From: Nocardioides agariphilus
GTDB taxonomy: Bacteria; Actinomycetota; Actinomycetes; Propionibacteriales; Nocardioidaceae
Assembly (NCBI RefSeq): GCF_015352445.1
Contig: NZ_JADKPO010000039.1
Coordinates: 1-42,028, forward strand
Reading direction: 5' to 3'
Length of the DNA: 42,028 nt
The notes beneath the pieces were generated by a model that made no database searches, was not told where the DNA came from, and saw nothing but the letters and a program-made list of their open reading frames with translations. Shown here one piece after another: positions 41,612 through 42,028 of the stretch. The number at the start of each line of letters is the position of its first letter. Positions within the stretch are counted from its first letter, which is position 1. Both the position numbers and the translations under genes were made by a program.

Positions 41612-41881
41612 ATGGCGGGACCTACCACGCTCCGGACGTTTCTGATCACAGACTTCGGCGACAGCGAACGCTGGAGGCCGCTGGCTTGCGCCGTGACGGC
41701 GTACGACGAGAACGACGCCCTGGAACTGGTCCGTGCGGTGTACCCGCCTGACGGAGACCAACCGCCACGCGACTCGATCGAAGAGCTGACCCCTGAGGCG
41801 ATCCAGAACCGCATCGGCCACTTCGACTTCGGAATCCCCGTCGTTCGGGGCGTTTGGTTTCCGCACCTGACGAATCCGTAG
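41612..41881 (+). CDS. Hypothetical protein, 89 residues
   Basis: A small acidic soluble protein (MAGPTTLRTFLITDFGDSER at the start). The C-terminus GHFDFGIPVVRGVWFPHLTN is hydrophobic and aromatic. TACAGT (41599-41604) lies 7 bases before the ATG, matching the leaderless pattern seen at several other genes here, which supports it as a real gene. The 205 bases between it and the divergent secreted-protein gene hold no other feature that I can see. I do not recognise the family. Confidence 0.65.
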   Translation: MAGPTTLRTFLITDFGDSERWRPLACAVTAYDENDALELVRAVYPPDGDQPPRDSIEELTPEAIQNRIGHFDFGIPVVRGVWFPHLTNP

Positions 41882-41938
41882 CGCCCGCTCAGCGGCTGAC
41901 AGTGCACGCAGACCACGGAAGTACGCGACCCGCGCCGC

Positions 41939-42028
41939 CTATTGGCGTCTGGTGTAGGTGGTGGTGCCGTTGGGGTGGTGGTGGGTGTCCCAGTTGGGGT
42001 GGTGGGCTCGGTGGTGGTGGAAGGGGCA
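41939..42028 (-). CDS. C-terminal end of an HNH endonuclease/DUF222-type protein, 5' part outside window
   Basis: The minus-strand frame enters from the right edge and ends with TAG at 41941-41939. The 29 visible residues begin CPFHHHRAHHPNWDTHH and end GTTTYTRRQ. This His-rich pattern (C-x-x-HH, then a D-T-H-H-x-P-x-G-T-T-x-x-x-x-R end) is the usual tail of actinobacterial DUF222/13E12-repeat proteins with an HNH nuclease motif. The frame is open to the edge, so most of the gene is missing. The assignment rests on a short tail. Confidence 0.6.
   Translation of the reverse strand, partial: CPFHHHRAHHPNWDTHHHPNGTTTYTRRQ

Overview
The window is high-GC DNA (about 70% by eye) with many GTG starts and dense 4-base ATGA/GTGA gene overlaps. 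Its content is actinobacterial: a sigK/rskA/FAS1 module, class F sortase with DUF4397 protein, HelD, MprAB-like two-component pair and a DUF222/HNH tail. The gene content and two families of dispersed repeats (GGTTGAGG...CGAAACC and GGTCGAGCCTGTCGAGACC) suggest a Nocardioides-like member of the Nocardioidaceae. This looks like ordinary chromosome with islands of repeats. I saw no tRNA, rRNA, CRISPR array, IS transposase or prophage.

Layout. 1-5.2 kb (minus strand) is a SigK-type stress regulon. It holds a membrane molybdopterin oxidoreductase, a FAS1 lipoprotein (MPT83-like), an ECF sigma factor, its RskA-type anti-sigma factor and an FAD amine oxidase that runs off the left edge through a repeat array. 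Two matching ECF-type promoters precede the oxidoreductase and the FAS1 gene. 5.3-8.3 kb has an enoyl-CoA hydratase and a HelD-like helicase. 8.3-9.6 kb has a single nuclease-fold gene (AbiEi/Vsr-like) enclosed by two near-identical hairpins. 9.6-15.1 kb carries chorismate-amination genes (a PhzE-like fused anthranilate synthase, and PabA/PabB), with a DUF4397/sortase operon between them. 15.1-17.3 kb is an MprAB-like two-component system. 17.3-19.1 kb is a translationally coupled operon of a holin-like membrane protein, a low-molecular-weight phosphatase and a fructosamine kinase, plausibly a protein-deglycation unit. 19.1-22.7 kb holds a GntR regulator with operators, a divergent dimethylargininase-like gene, a VanZ-like protein and an aminotransferase.

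22.7-26.5 kb has a secreted GH43-like protein and a CDF metal exporter that share an 18-bp divergent start region, then a hydrolase/TetR pair with a palindromic operator. 26.6-30.2 kb is a three-gene 2-oxoacid dehydrogenase operon (E1 alpha, E1 beta, E2) carrying three copies of one repeat, two of them in frame inside E2 linkers. 30.3-37.8 kb has an epimerase, a 0.4-kb repeat array, an ECF sigma factor coupled to an M1-type peptidase lipoprotein, a divergent Ser/Thr receptor kinase, a membrane protein and a NarL-type two-component pair. 37.8-42 kb has a secreted GH16, a LysR regulator with a divergent unlisted 46-residue ORF, three small unknown genes and the end of an HNH protein.

Themes: at least nine genes show a TANNNT-like hexamer 6-7 bases before the start codon, as expected for leaderless transcripts. 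Repeat DNA is repeatedly absorbed into coding sequence (amine oxidase tail, hydrolase stop, E2 linkers). The best candidate for something undescribed is the hairpin-flanked nuclease-fold gene at 8.3-9.6 kb.
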